The notes beneath the pieces were generated by a model that searched no databases, had not been told where the DNA came from, and saw nothing but the letters and a program-made list of their open reading frames with translations. 64,000 bases of DNA from Solenopsis invicta. Taxonomy: Eukaryota > Arthropoda > Insecta > Hymenoptera > Formicidae. The translations under genes were made by a program, and so were the position numbers. Location of the stretch: contig NC_052671.1 of NCBI RefSeq assembly GCF_016802725.1, forward strand, positions 5,023,001 to 5,087,000. Reading direction: 5' to 3'. Of this stretch, positions 24,459-35,543 are shown in pieces. Each line of letters begins with the position of its first letter. Positions within the stretch are counted from its first letter, which is position 1.

Positions 24459-25984
24459 TTACCAGCCGTCTTCTTCGTGTGTATGGTGCTCATGGTGTGA
24501 TTTAACCGGTATGTAAATCTTCTTCACGTGTGTATGATGATGCTTGTGAATGTGATGCGGCACGTGAATGATGAAGTGAGTGCTAAAAGCAATTTTTAAT
24601 TTTTTCTAAACGTTCTTACTGTATCGTAAAAACTATATGTGGTGAAAATAACGATAATTTAAAAAGAAAGATGATATAAACAGCAATAAATTAAAAAAGA
24701 AAAAGTTACTGTTCATGTTCACCACCGCCGGGATACGGCATCGCCGAGACTAAAGCCATTGTGACAGCCAACAAAAATAGAACCTAAAGCAGAAAAATCT
24801 TATATAAGATGCCAGAAGACAATTATTTTGAAGAGTTTAGAAATTATCCATTTGCTTTTTTACACATCAAAAATCAACATGCATACGCCTATGATTTAAT
24901 CCTTAATCAAATCAGAGTAATAAGTCACAGATATTATCTTACATTGGTGAAAGTAAGTCTGTTAATCATATACACCGCGGTTTTATTGAGAAACTAGGAA
25001 ATAAAATAAAAATATAATAACGATTGAACAGACGCGTTCTAAAATTGCAATCATTAAGCAAAATTATTTTGATAATATAAAAAGATGTCATCGGAAATGT
25101 TCGAGATAATTTTTATGTAGACACATATGTACGCGTAGAAACTGATGTGTCAATTTTTCCTGTTCTTTTTTTATTATGTTATCTTTTTATAAATGCTTAA
25201 CAATTAGATCAGTTATGAGTCAATTAAATCTATTAAAAATATATTTTTTGCATTTCTCTACATCTTATAGGATACACCTTATTTTTATTATATTATTTTT
25301 TTAATTACTTTTCTTTCTTTTTTTATCATAGTTACTTAAAATATGAAAAAAAATTGATTAAAGTTAAATCTATCATTAAAAACTGATGCAAAAATAAAAG
25401 GCAACCGATAAAATTTATTACAAAATAATATGCAGCTTGATGCACGCCTAAGTAGTGAATTTGAATAATAAGGAAATAATAACAATATTCTCTTATGTGT
25501 ATTTCAAATAAAGACTTATTAATTTGCGTATAAGAATTATTAAAAAACGTACGTATATTCTCATTTACATAAAACAATTTTTATTTGAAAAAACGTATAT
25601 CTTTCAAATTGCATTTTCTCGAATATTTTATTGTTTTCTATTAAAACAAAAGAAATTTTAAATACAATATTTATAGAATTCTCAATAATAAAGATTAATT
25701 AAATTTTTACGATTTTTTGAAACTAATCAAATAGTTGATATTACACACACAACTTGCTACAGTTTGATTGTATGAGATGGATTTCAACTGTTTTTCTTAA
25801 GCAAAGTAATTACGATCGTTAACATTCATTAGCATCAAGAATAACTGAAAGAGCAAATTAAATTTGAAATCGTCACTTTATGAAGCATAATCAGCAAGTC
25901 AGTTTGCCTCGCACGATTAAACGAACAGAAACATCACATAACAGATTCACATTCAACACCCACGTGTATTCCAAGCTTGGTCAT
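24459..25984 (-). CDS. Small secreted His-rich protein, paralog of the 22139 gene
   Basis: Minus strand, three exons: 25984-25964, 24783-24710 and 24582-24459, giving 72 codons plus TAA. The protein has a signal peptide split by intron 1 (MTKLGIH | VLFLLAVTMALVSA), the linker MPYPGGGEHEH, then THFIIHVPHHIHKHHHTH and KKIYIPVKSHHEHHTHEEDG ending in Trp. The segment IHVPxx(V/I)HxxHHH…KK(I)x(V/I)PV aligns with the 22139 gene, so the two are probably an inverted duplicate pair. Intron phases (0, then 2 within a His codon right after the signal peptide) are the same. The first exon was chosen because it is a 21-base ATG exon with a donor (CAC|gtgggt) 75 bases below a TATA box; it lies 1.2 kb from exon 2 and is the least certain part. 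Role unknown; an extracellular matrix or cuticle role is inferred. Confidence 0.72.
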
Positions 25985-26058
25985 GTTCACTATGCGTAAA
26001 TTGTGCACTTAGCTCTTCTAGGACTGGGTGGTGACTAAAATTCTCTTTCACAGCCAGT

Positions 26059-26064
26059 CTTATA
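26059..26064 (-). promoter_or_regulatory. TATA box of the minus-strand His-rich gene
   Basis: Reads TATAAG on the minus strand, the same hexamer as in the paralogous gene at 21994, and lies 75 bases upstream of the proposed ATG at 25984. Confidence 0.5.
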
Positions 26065-26149
26065 AATGCAAACGTAATCAGTGAACCGTGGAACAACAGG
26101 GAACCTGTTTCCCTGAAAACAGTTCCTGGGTATACTACTTCACTTCACT

Positions 26150-28969
26150 TCAAATCACTCTCACTTGAATGGTTTTATACGAAATCTCACGTGCGCATTG
26201 TCGTAAACATAATTTTCGCGAGCTTTCTGTCACATAAATGTCGACATTCACGCTTCGATGACAGACCGGGAACATGGTCACCTCTGCGAATTAGCTCGAA
26301 AGTATCGAAATGCGCTCGAAAAAAGAAGCACAAACCCGGAAATTCATTGATGGAATTTCTCCTTCGAAGGGAAATCGACGCATTATTCTCCTCCAAATAA
26401 TGAAAGTAGATGAGCTGCCTTTATTCCTCGTCAAATATCTCGGCAACAATATCAGGAAGCAGGAAAAATTAAAATAAGGATGAAAAGAATAATATGCTCA
26501 TAAAGCAAAAATTGCTTGATGAGATAACTTCCCTTTTTTTTTACTTCCAAGTGAAATCGATTTACCGCAACAATTTAGTTGCACAAATTGCACGACTCCT
26601 CAAAAAAGCAAAGAATTCCGATTTTCTTGATACTCGTTTTATTTCTTATTCATTTTCTTATTCGTATTAGAAATATTCCTTTATTACACTCATTGACGCG
26701 GACTGTCATCACGGTTGAATAATCGATTCTCTAATCCACTTACATAAAATGTTATGAACAGAATCTCACATATGTAATCAATCAAACACATTACATTATA
26801 AACTTTTACGGAGCTTACGTAATCTGTCACAATTTTATAATCAATGTTTACTTTTTAATTTTTATTCATAAAATCTATTTGTAATATATAATAAGAATAA
26901 TAACTTTTTAAGAAACAAATCTCTCCTGCCATTTGCTTGAATTACTTTTGAATTAATATGCAATTATGTAAGTCAGAAAATATGCAATTATGTAAGTCAG
27001 AAAATATTCCATCTTTTCATCCCCATTTTTATTTAGAGCAATATAGCAATAAAAAAAATTAACAAAATTTTAAACTTACTTCGAATCTTTTCTCCTGATT
27101 TCTGTTTAATAACTTTGTAATTATTTTTAATAAAGAAAACCTTTTGCAACTAGTGTGATTATGTCTTTATCTTTTGGATTAATGAGAGTGCGAGATATAA
27201 ATTCGTTATGTATCGCGGCATATATACATATATACATATGGGTGAAATCGCGCCTCGTTTATAAAATGATTGGTTCTTTCACTTTTCGCTTACTTTCCAT
27301 TTTAAACTAATCCAGCGTCAACGTACTATTATAATACCATAAAAGCAATTTTATTATGATGCACGTTAACAGATGTCGATGGTTAATGCACTGCGTTAAA
27401 TTAGTGCTCATTAAGAAGTGAAAATTATCCGTGTGTATACATTTCTGAATAGAAGTATCCTTTTCTTCTTCTACAAAGAGCAAATAATATAACTATGAAT
27501 AATATTCAATGACAGAAAAGATTATTTTAAAATAACTTTCTTTTTATATTAATCTTACACACCTAAAAAATTGTTAACGTATAGAAAAATGTATTCTTAA
27601 GAAACACGTTTTTTTTTTAATGGTAGAGAAAATATATTTAACGTTTAATTATTAAACCAAAATATAAAATTATGAAATAGATAGGGTATATGTAAAATTA
27701 TACATAATTATATTGCCATGTAAATTTTCGTTAACATCAACGCGTTTAAGCCGAATAGGCGAACGTAGCGTTTAGCCAATAAAAATACAAGCAAATGCCT
27801 CAGATTGCATATACTTACCGAATTTAATTCATCTTATTGAAATTAAAGCTTAAATTGATTTATTTCATTTATTCTCTGAATTTTCTTGGTTTTGGTTTCA
27901 ATAATGCAATTTAAAAAGAAAAAACCAAGAAAGTTAAATTTGCAATTATAGAAAGAAAAATTTTTAAAGGCGTAAAACCTAAATATACAAATATGTTTCT
28001 TTCTATCGTTAAATCCTAATTATACCTAAGTATACGTTCAAGAAATCTACCATGTACAAAATCACGTCACGTAAGTATAATGTTGCCTAGTATTTTCGCA
28101 CTATGTTACATTAAGATATTAAGGGGAAATAAGAGGCTATAATTTATGTTTGAGCTAGCAATCACAAACTATCTTTGTCAGTCATTTCCTGCAAGGCTTT
28201 CCATGTCGTTTACCATGATAAATGACCATAATGGTATTATTATAATGGACGAGCATTAATATAAATATCAAGAATTAGTGAATTATAAAACTGCAAGTGA
28301 AAAAAATGCAAGTGAAAGCAAAATTATACTTCGCAAATGTAAATTACATCCGTCATTCTCAATTGAAGATAACGAATTAGAAATTAACAAAGCCACGAAA
28401 CAAAGCGCAAAATATGTGATAATAATTGGTATGTATATTCATTGAAATTAATTCGCAATTATATGTATATTTATTAAAATTAGTCTTTTACGCACATCAA
28501 AACGTAAAAAAACGTAATTCGATGTAATCTTATTTTACAGTTAAATATTTCGTTGGTGACAAATTGATTATGAGCAATCCAAACAACACACGATATTCGG
28601 GTAAATAAAATTGGCACCCTTATCTCCGTTTTCTATCTGAAAAAGTGCATTGCATCGATACTCGAATTCAATAAAATCATGTAATATCAAAAATGCTGCA
28701 GCGCGCGCCTGTTTTGTCTAATGATACAAAATTGTAGTTCTGTTCTGGATTATTCACGAAAAGGAATATATGCTATTCAGACCTATTTGGATTTGACATA
28801 AATTTTTTCTTTTTTTTTCTTTTTTTCTCTTAATCAAAAAAATTTTTTATATCAAAAATTCTAGTACGTTAAAAGACATCAAATTAGCTATTCAAAAAAA
28901 CTCTATATTTTCCCATAACGTTCATCAAAATACGGGCTAATAGATTAATATAACAAATTTCATTTTATG
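26150..28969. other. Intergenic AT-rich DNA
   Basis: No gene supported. The antisense-overlapping pair of short frames at 26187-26400 has no domain. A short inverted repeat occurs at about 27877-27945 (TTTTCTTGGTTTTGG mirrored by AAAAAACCAAGAAAG). Confidence 0.4.
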
Positions 28970-29067
28970 TACTGAAGTATATATTTCAGTTTAATAAATT
29001 GTTGGAGGAAAATTTTTCTAAGATTAAACATTGATATTAATCTATCGCTTTGACTATCTATTAGATA

Positions 29068-29304
29068 CACTAAGAAAAATGTCCGAAGAACACCGATCAA
29101 ATTATCCTGTTAAAAAATAACAAACGGATATTTCCAAATATTTAGATCGGAATGTGCAGAAATAAATGGATAATCTGTTTAAAAATAAGTGACTATCCGA
29201 TAGATTATCCGTTTATTTCCGGATATATCGATCTAAATAATCAAAAGTATCCGTTTATTACTTTTTAACAGGATAAAGCCAAAAAATTGAAATTTTTCTC
29301 AGTG
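29068..29304. repeat. TA-flanked MITE in the left palindrome arm
   Basis: Ends CACTAAGAAAAATGTCCG and GAAATTTTTCTCAGTG, with TA on both sides. The interior has mirrored TATCCGTTTATT/AATAAATGGATA and AGATCGGA/TCGATCTAA blocks. It interrupts the palindrome and has no counterpart in the right arm near 32580, so it probably inserted after the arms formed. Confidence 0.7.
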
Positions 29305-29397
29305 TAGTCAAAGACTTACCACATCCAGTTAAAATGAATCTCTATCAATATATTCAACAGAGATTCATTACTGGATTAAAATATATTTGTCGCTCAC

Positions 29398-29436
29398 CGA
29401 CACACGATGTGCAGCAGCGGAGTTTCCAACATCGAC
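29398..29436 (-). other. Splice-competent 39-base exon, left arm
   Basis: On the minus strand, tttacag precedes 39 bases that begin GTCGATGTTGGAAACTCC, followed by gtgagc. It mirrors the exon at 32438-32476. The upstream partner donors are at 30196 (first-exon end 30197) and 30700 (end 30701). It is open in the frame continuing from the ATG exon, but four differences between the arms change three of thirteen codons, so it may be untranslated. Confidence 0.45.
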
Positions 29437-30197
29437 CTGTAAAACACAAATAAATATAATTCACATTATAGCATCTGCAGTAATAAATATTGCAAAAACA
29501 GATTAAGTTACATGCACCTTAAGTTTTTATTCATCCTTCCTTTTCAAGCACAAATTATTAATGAAATAACTGTATTTTTACGAAAATCACATGTAATATC
29601 ATCCTAATTAATATTACATGTCACTTACTTAAGAATTCAGCAAAAGCGAATCTCGCTACAACTCTTAAAGTTTATGATTATGAATTGAGCAAGCTACAGG
29701 CATTACAATTGCAATAAACTATTCATTTGATCACTAGTTAATAGATTTGTATACTGACAGACAATGTGTAATACTAAAACTAGAGTCCAGAATGTAATTA
29801 TTTCAGATCAGATGTGTGGAAGCAAACATTGTTCTAATTGTAAAAAGTGAGATCAAACAGGCAGAAAGGTAAGGGCACAAATCTGAAACTGTTAACTGTT
29901 AATGATAAAATAAAGAACTTATTACAATTGCAATGCCTTACTCAATTCATAATCATTGACCTTAAAGGTGTTAGCGAGATTCACTTTTCCTAAAATTTTA
30001 AGAAAATAACATGTAATATTAATTAAGATAATTGTGCGCTTACAATATCGTTTATTAGAGTAAAATTAAGTTGTATGATGCTTAGTTCAAACGGTATATT
30101 AATTTTATTAAATTTATCTTCATTACGTTTACGAGATAAGAGGGAGTGGCCACTTATACAAAGTACATATATCAATAAAAGAATGCACATACTCACC

Positions 30198-31680
30198 GAA
30201 TTACTCCACGACGAAAGCCGTTTTTCGCTGACGATGTCTCGTTTTGCCGCTTTCGCATCGCACATTGACAACGACCGCACGATTGTTCACTACTTACGAT
30301 ACCGCACCCGCGACGCCGTCGGGGAAGTTACCGTCCCGGCAAACGACGAATCTCGAGCGCCAAGGGATCGCACGCGGCGTAACATAACCCTCTCAATCGG
30401 CTGATCGCAGCCGTTGCTAACATACAACACGCAATACGCGCAATACCGAACGATTATTATGTCAAAGGATCCGATATTTTATTCGGCATTCACGATAATG
30501 CGCGGGTAACAAATTACACACGAGCTCCAGCGAAATGTGATACGATCGCGACCGATCAGAAGCAACGAGGATTGCGAGGCAAGCCGAGAATCGAGTAACG
30601 TTACACGAGCACGAGACGACGAGACAGCAACAAGACGCGAGCGACAAACTCGTAACGCTTTACAAATGAGATATGATATGTATACGATCCCGGTACTCAC
30701 GCTGCTACTACACTCGACACACCCGACGTTGTATCCGCACAGAACTTCAACACGAGGAACACGAAAGAATCACCAGGAAGCACGGAGCGTCCACCGGTCA
30801 CCGATACAAGCGGGTAGAGGACAGAGAAACATGGCAGCGACTCTCTACGACCGTCGTCGGCGCTGCGCAGTCACTACGCCATCTACGAACGTTGCCGAGC
30901 GGCGGCGGACGTGACCGAGTACGGCGAGTACCGGAGCGGCCGTTCGAGGCGCTCGGGCGCGTCCGCCGCCGCTCGGCAACGTTCGTAGATGGCGTAGTGA
31001 CTGCGCAGCACCGACGACGGCCGTAGAGAGTCGCTGCCACCGCCATGTTTCTCTGTCCTCTACCCGCTTGTATCGGTGACCGGCGGACGCTCCGTGCTTC
31101 CTGGTGATTCTTTCGTGTTCCTCGTGTTGAAGTTCTGTGCGGATCATGCGGATACAACGTCGGGTGTGTCGAGTGTAGTAGCAACGTGAGTACCGGGATC
31201 GTATACATATCGTATCTCATTCGTAAAGCGTTACGAGTTTGTCGCTCGCGTCTTGTTGCTGTCTCGTGCTCGTGTAACGTTACTTGATTCTCGGCTTGCC
31301 TCGCAATCCTCGTTGCTTCTGATCGGCCGCGATCGTATCACATTTCGCTGGAGCTCGTGTGTAATTTGTTACCCGCGCATTATCATGAATGCCGAATAAA
31401 ATATCGGACCGTTCGACATAATAATCGTTCGGTATTGCGCGTATTGCGTGTTGTATGTTAGCAATGGCTGCGATCAGCCGATTGAGAGGGTTATGTTACG
31501 CCGCGTGCGATCCCTTGGCGCTCGAGATTCGTCGTTTGCCGGGACGGTAACTTCCCCGACGGCGTCGCGGGTGCGGTATCGTAAGTAGTGAACAATCGTG
31601 CGGTCGTTGTCAATGTGCGATGCGAAAGCGGCAAAACGAGACATCGTCAGCGAAAAACGGCTTTCGTCGTGGAGTAATTC
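30198..31680. promoter_or_regulatory. CpG-rich symmetrical promoter candidate at the palindrome centre
   Basis: High CpG density, two divergent copies of the same sequence, and outward-facing splice donors on both sides at equal distance from the centre: GTAGTAGCA(A/G)C|gtgagt at 31186 (plus) and 30700 (minus), and AGTAATTCG|gtgagt at 31682 (plus) and 30196 (minus). This is what a duplicated bidirectional promoter with alternative first exons would look like. The coding targets were not found in the window. Confidence 0.45.
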
Positions 31681-32476
31681 GGTGAGTATGTGCATTCTTT
31701 TATTGATATATGTACTTTGTATAAGTGGCCACTCCCTCTTATCTCGTAAACGTAATGAAGATAAATTTAATAAAATTAATATACCGTTTGAACTAAGCAT
31801 CATACAACTTAATTTTACTCTAATAAACGATATTGTAAGCGCACAATTATCTTGATTAATATTACATGTTATTTTCTTAAAATTTTAGGAAAAGTGAATC
31901 TCTCTCGCTAACACCTTTAAGGTCAATGATTATGAATTGAGTAAGGCATTGCAATTGTAATAAGTTCTTTATTTCATCATTAACAGTTAACAGTTTCATA
32001 TTTGTGCCCTTACCTTTCTGCCTGTTTAATCTCACTTTTTACAATTAGAACAATGTTTGCTTCCACACATCTGATCTGAAATAATTACATTCTGGACTCT
32101 AGTTTTAGTATTACACATTGTCTGTCAGTATACAAATCTGTTAACTAATGATAAAATGAATAGCTTATTGCAATTGTAATGCCTGTAGCTTGTCCAATTC
32201 ATAATCATGAACCTTAAGAGTTGTAGCGAGATTCGCTTTTCTTGAAATCTTAAGTAAATGACATGTAATATTAATTACGCGTGATTTTTCTAAAAATACA
32301 GTTATTTCATTAATAATTTGTGCTTTAAAAGGAAGGATGAATAAAAACTCAAGGTGCATGTAACTTAATCAGTTTTTACAATTGTCATTATTATGGACGC
32401 TACTATAATGTAAATTATATTTATTTGTGTTTTACAGGTCGATGTTGAAAACTCCACTGCTGCGCATCGTGTGTTG
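31613..32476 (+). other. Possible first coding exons in the right arm
   Basis: An ATG at 31613 opens MCDAKAAKRDIVSEKRLSSW plus SNS and stops at a strong donor (TCG|gtgagt, 31682). The next splice-competent exon, 32438-32476, continues in phase 0 as VDVENSTAAHRVL to another donor (TTG|gtgagt). No further exon was recognised. I know no protein with this start. The left arm encodes the identical first part. It may equally be a spliced 5'UTR or a non-coding RNA. Confidence 0.35.
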
Positions 32477-33485
32477 GTGAGTGACAGATATATTTTAATC
32501 TAGTAATAAATCTCTGCTGAATATTGATAGAGATCCACTGCTCTAGATAATGATAAAGATCCATTTAAAATGGATGCACTACTCTATATTAATATGAATA
32601 TTTAATCTTAGAAAGAATTTTCATCCAATAATTTATTGCACATAAATATATACTTCAGTGATATTTACTGTAATATTTATTGACACAGAATATCGAAGTA
32701 AAGGAAAGCCTTAACATATTGTTCATTTTATATTAGTTTCATATTCTTGTATTATATTAGATTGGTCAATTATCTTGCGCAATTTTTAGAAATAGATAAG
32801 AACACTTTTTATTTAAAAAAAAACAATGGGGATGAAATTATTTTTGGGGGTGAAATTATAAAGCTGTTTGAAAGATGATAAAAGAATACTCTGTAACAAT
32901 AATCAATATTTGGTTAAATATTCATATTATATTTTATAATACAAATATTTGATTTGTTTATAAATTATGTAAATTAATAATAATTTATTTATAAAATAAC
33001 GAAATATTGTTTTTGACAAAGAAATGTATTATTTTTTTTTACATGTCTTTTATGTGGGTAAATTTTTAGTTTAGGAAAAACGTTAATAGTTAAAATTAAA
33101 AATTGACTTATTTAAAATTATCTAAATTAAAAATTAATCAACTTTTTAAACTTTGTTACTTAACTTTTAATTTTTTATCTAATTACAAATTACAAATACG
33201 CTTTTCTAAATAATATGTACATTTTAAGGTGATTGCTATCTTATATCATGAATAAACAACTGAATAAACGTGAATTGAAAGTTAAAAGTAAATATCCACA
33301 AAATATAATATGCGAATGAGTACATTTTTATTAAGATTTGACAAGGCATTTAGTAGACACGTTTCTAGATATTCTCTACCAGTGAGGGGGGATATCTAGG
33401 AGTGGTCCTAAAAAAATAATGATAATCTTTGTATTAGATAAATCTTCTAAATCTTCTTAGAGGATTTTATTCTTATATATTTGGC

Positions 33486-33510
33486 CTCTCTCTCTCTCTC
33501 TCTCTCTCTC
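33486..33510. repeat. (CT)n microsatellite
   Basis: About twelve uninterrupted CT units. Confidence 0.9.
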
Positions 33511-33640
33511 AAGAAAAATTCATTGAAATTAAGATGAAAATAGTTTACACTCTATATTCAAATGTATAATTTTAAGTATGTAAAACATATAGTCATTTTT
33601 TACACATATTTATACGTGTAATTTTTGTACTTTTTTTACA

Positions 33641-33796
33641 CATATGTCCATTTCCATTAATGCAGAATAATTTTGATTTTGGTTTAACTAACTTTTTATC
33701 TTTGTCTAGTTCTAAGAATTAGTTCTAAGAAGAAGATAAAAAGTAAGTTAAACTTGAGATCAAAGTTAATCTACATTGCTGAAAATGGACATTAGA
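33641..33796. repeat. Inverted repeat, ATGTCCATTT ends
   Basis: About 70-base imperfect arms with a centre near 33716 (AGTTCTAAGAATTAGTTCTAA). Flanking sequence on both sides also carries mirrored TACACGT/ACGTGTAA blocks, so the full element may reach about 33560-33870. Confidence 0.5.
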
Positions 33797-33916
33797 CGTA
33801 TAATTTAATATTGATACACGTCTAAGGGTGTAAAATTATACGTCTAAACGTGTAAAAAATACAAAAATATTTCATGATTAGAATTATATTTGATATAACA
33901 GCGAGATAAGTCCCAG

Positions 33917-33979
33917 ACAACACAGCATTATAAAAATATTGCAAAATATTATTGCAATGTTTTTACAATGTTGTGCTGT
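33917..33979. repeat. Short hairpin
   Basis: 28-base stem, ACAACACAGCATTATAAAAA… on the left against …ATTGTAAAAACATTGCAA inverse on the right, with a 7-base loop and about five mismatches. Confidence 0.5.
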
Positions 33980-35166
33980 ATAATAATGTTAATTTTTGCA
34001 AAAAAGAAAGTTATTTTTTCCCAAAGATTTTATAAACAGATAATTTTTTTTTTTTTAAGAAACCAAAAATTTTATTTCTATTATTCGTATATGTGTGAAA
34101 ATATACGCTCATTATATATTAATAAATTGATTTAATTTTATTAATACTAAAAAGAAATAGTATCATACAATATATTAAAAACGTACAAAAACTTTATTGA
34201 AACGATAATCATAATACAATGCTCTATTTACAAGTATATTATATGTACAAAAACATTATATAATATTTGCTTTGATCGCAAAAATTGTGTATAATCTCTA
34301 AAGTGCTGGTGAGCAAGGCACGTGGAGATTTAAATTGAGGTGCGTGCCGGGTTTAACAATGAGGTATAAAAATATTAAAAAAATATGTATTAAAAATCAC
34401 GAATTATTACAATATACGCTCAACAGCTTTTATCACAAAGCAGTTAAAGTGTCTTAGAATCCGCTTTAACGATCACTTGAATTTAAATTGTTAATATATA
34501 TTCCCAATTTTTGTTGTACCTATTTCTGTAAAGTTTCAATAATAGATTCCATAATTTGAATTATAATAAGAAATTTAAATGCATTATATATGTATGTAAG
34601 TAATAATCGTGATTTATCGCAAATAACTTCGAGTATTCAAATAATATTTACACAGAATATTCATTTCTGTAATGATTTTTTGTTATAATATTAATCTGTC
34701 GAAAGAATCAGTCTAGTTAAGTCGACGTTCATTTAATCGATATTTGACTGTATTTATACTGCATACAATCGAAAAAATAGTCTAGTGTAGTTTTCACAGC
34801 GTCACAAATGTATTTGTTGAGTCGAGTCCATGTCTATTTTATAATATATAATAGTCCACAGAGAGACAGTAACTTATTTCGTAGATTAAGTTTTTACTGA
34901 CTGGCTAGATATTTAAAGAAACTTTAATGAACTTGAAAATGAATATAAAATCACGCATAAAATATCAACACAAAGTTACAACTATGACTGAATAAGACTA
35001 TTCTTTAATTAATTGTGTTTTCATACATATTGATCTATATTCTCTTATTATTTAAAGAAACTATTTTTGATGAGACTATATTGATAAGATTGCAACATTG
35101 TCCCATGACTTTGTATAAATTTCAGTTACGTATGTACATGTCAGTTGCGTTTGTCGTCATCACGTT

Positions 35167-35172
35167 TTTATT
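35167..35172 (-). terminator. Poly(A) signal of the Gly-rich gene
   Basis: Reads AATAAA on the minus strand, about 370 bases after the stop codon at 35544-35546. Other hexamers could be used. Confidence 0.35.
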
Positions 35173-35543
35173 TGTCGCATAACAATGTACTGTAAAGTCA
35201 TTAGAATAGTCTCGTTCGATGTATTCGCGTTGGCATCGTTATCTGTCCGAAATTTCTAATAAAAATTAAAAAGCCCGCGAACAAAAAAATATCTAAATTT
35301 TATACACAATATCAACTGTGGTACACAAAGAAAGTAAAAAGACATTAAATTCTCTCTCGTATACTATCTCGTATATCACACAATCAAACAATAGCACACA
35401 ATTAAAGTGGCAGCATTACGACTTCTATTGAAGATTATTCAAAATTTATATCGCTCAATCGAAAATATATTAATTAAAGTTATACCAATATGCAGCTACA
35501 AATGTCTGCAATGCCCAACATATAGGTCACAGTGCGAGCACTC

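Larger units (their letters stand above)
28970..32665. repeat. Giant palindrome, about 1.7 kb arms with a 50 bp spacer
   Basis: The left arm (28970-30910) is the inverse complement of the right arm (30961-32665). The left arm is longer only by a 237 bp element (29068-29304). The innermost ~1 kb is nearly identical: a 109-codon open frame at 30075-30404 is repeated without an amino-acid change at 31474-31803 on the other strand. Small differences near the centre (for example a 6-base insertion, ACCGCC, at about 31036-31046) show that both arms are real sequence and not one arm read twice. Identity falls toward the outer ends. The central 1.5 kb is CpG-rich. The spacer is 30911-30960. Confidence 0.9.
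32666..35166. other. Intergenic AT-rich DNA with small repeats
   Basis: No gene supported. It contains a (CT) microsatellite at 33486-33510, an inverted repeat at 33641-33796 (AAAAGTAAGTTAAAC mirrored by GTTTAACTAACTTTTT; ends ATGTCCATTT and AAATGGACAT) and a small hairpin at 33917-33979. Confidence 0.45.

Noticed and set aside
30798..31220. 140- and 125-residue frames at the palindrome centre
   Set aside because: Arg/Thr/Ser-rich translations of a CpG island present on both strands; no domain and interrupted by conserved splice donors.
30075..31803. Identical 109-residue frames in the two palindrome arms as coding genes
   Set aside because: They run antisense across the predicted first exon and donor; identity simply reflects the palindrome. 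Composition is Arg-rich and typical of CpG-rich non-coding DNA.
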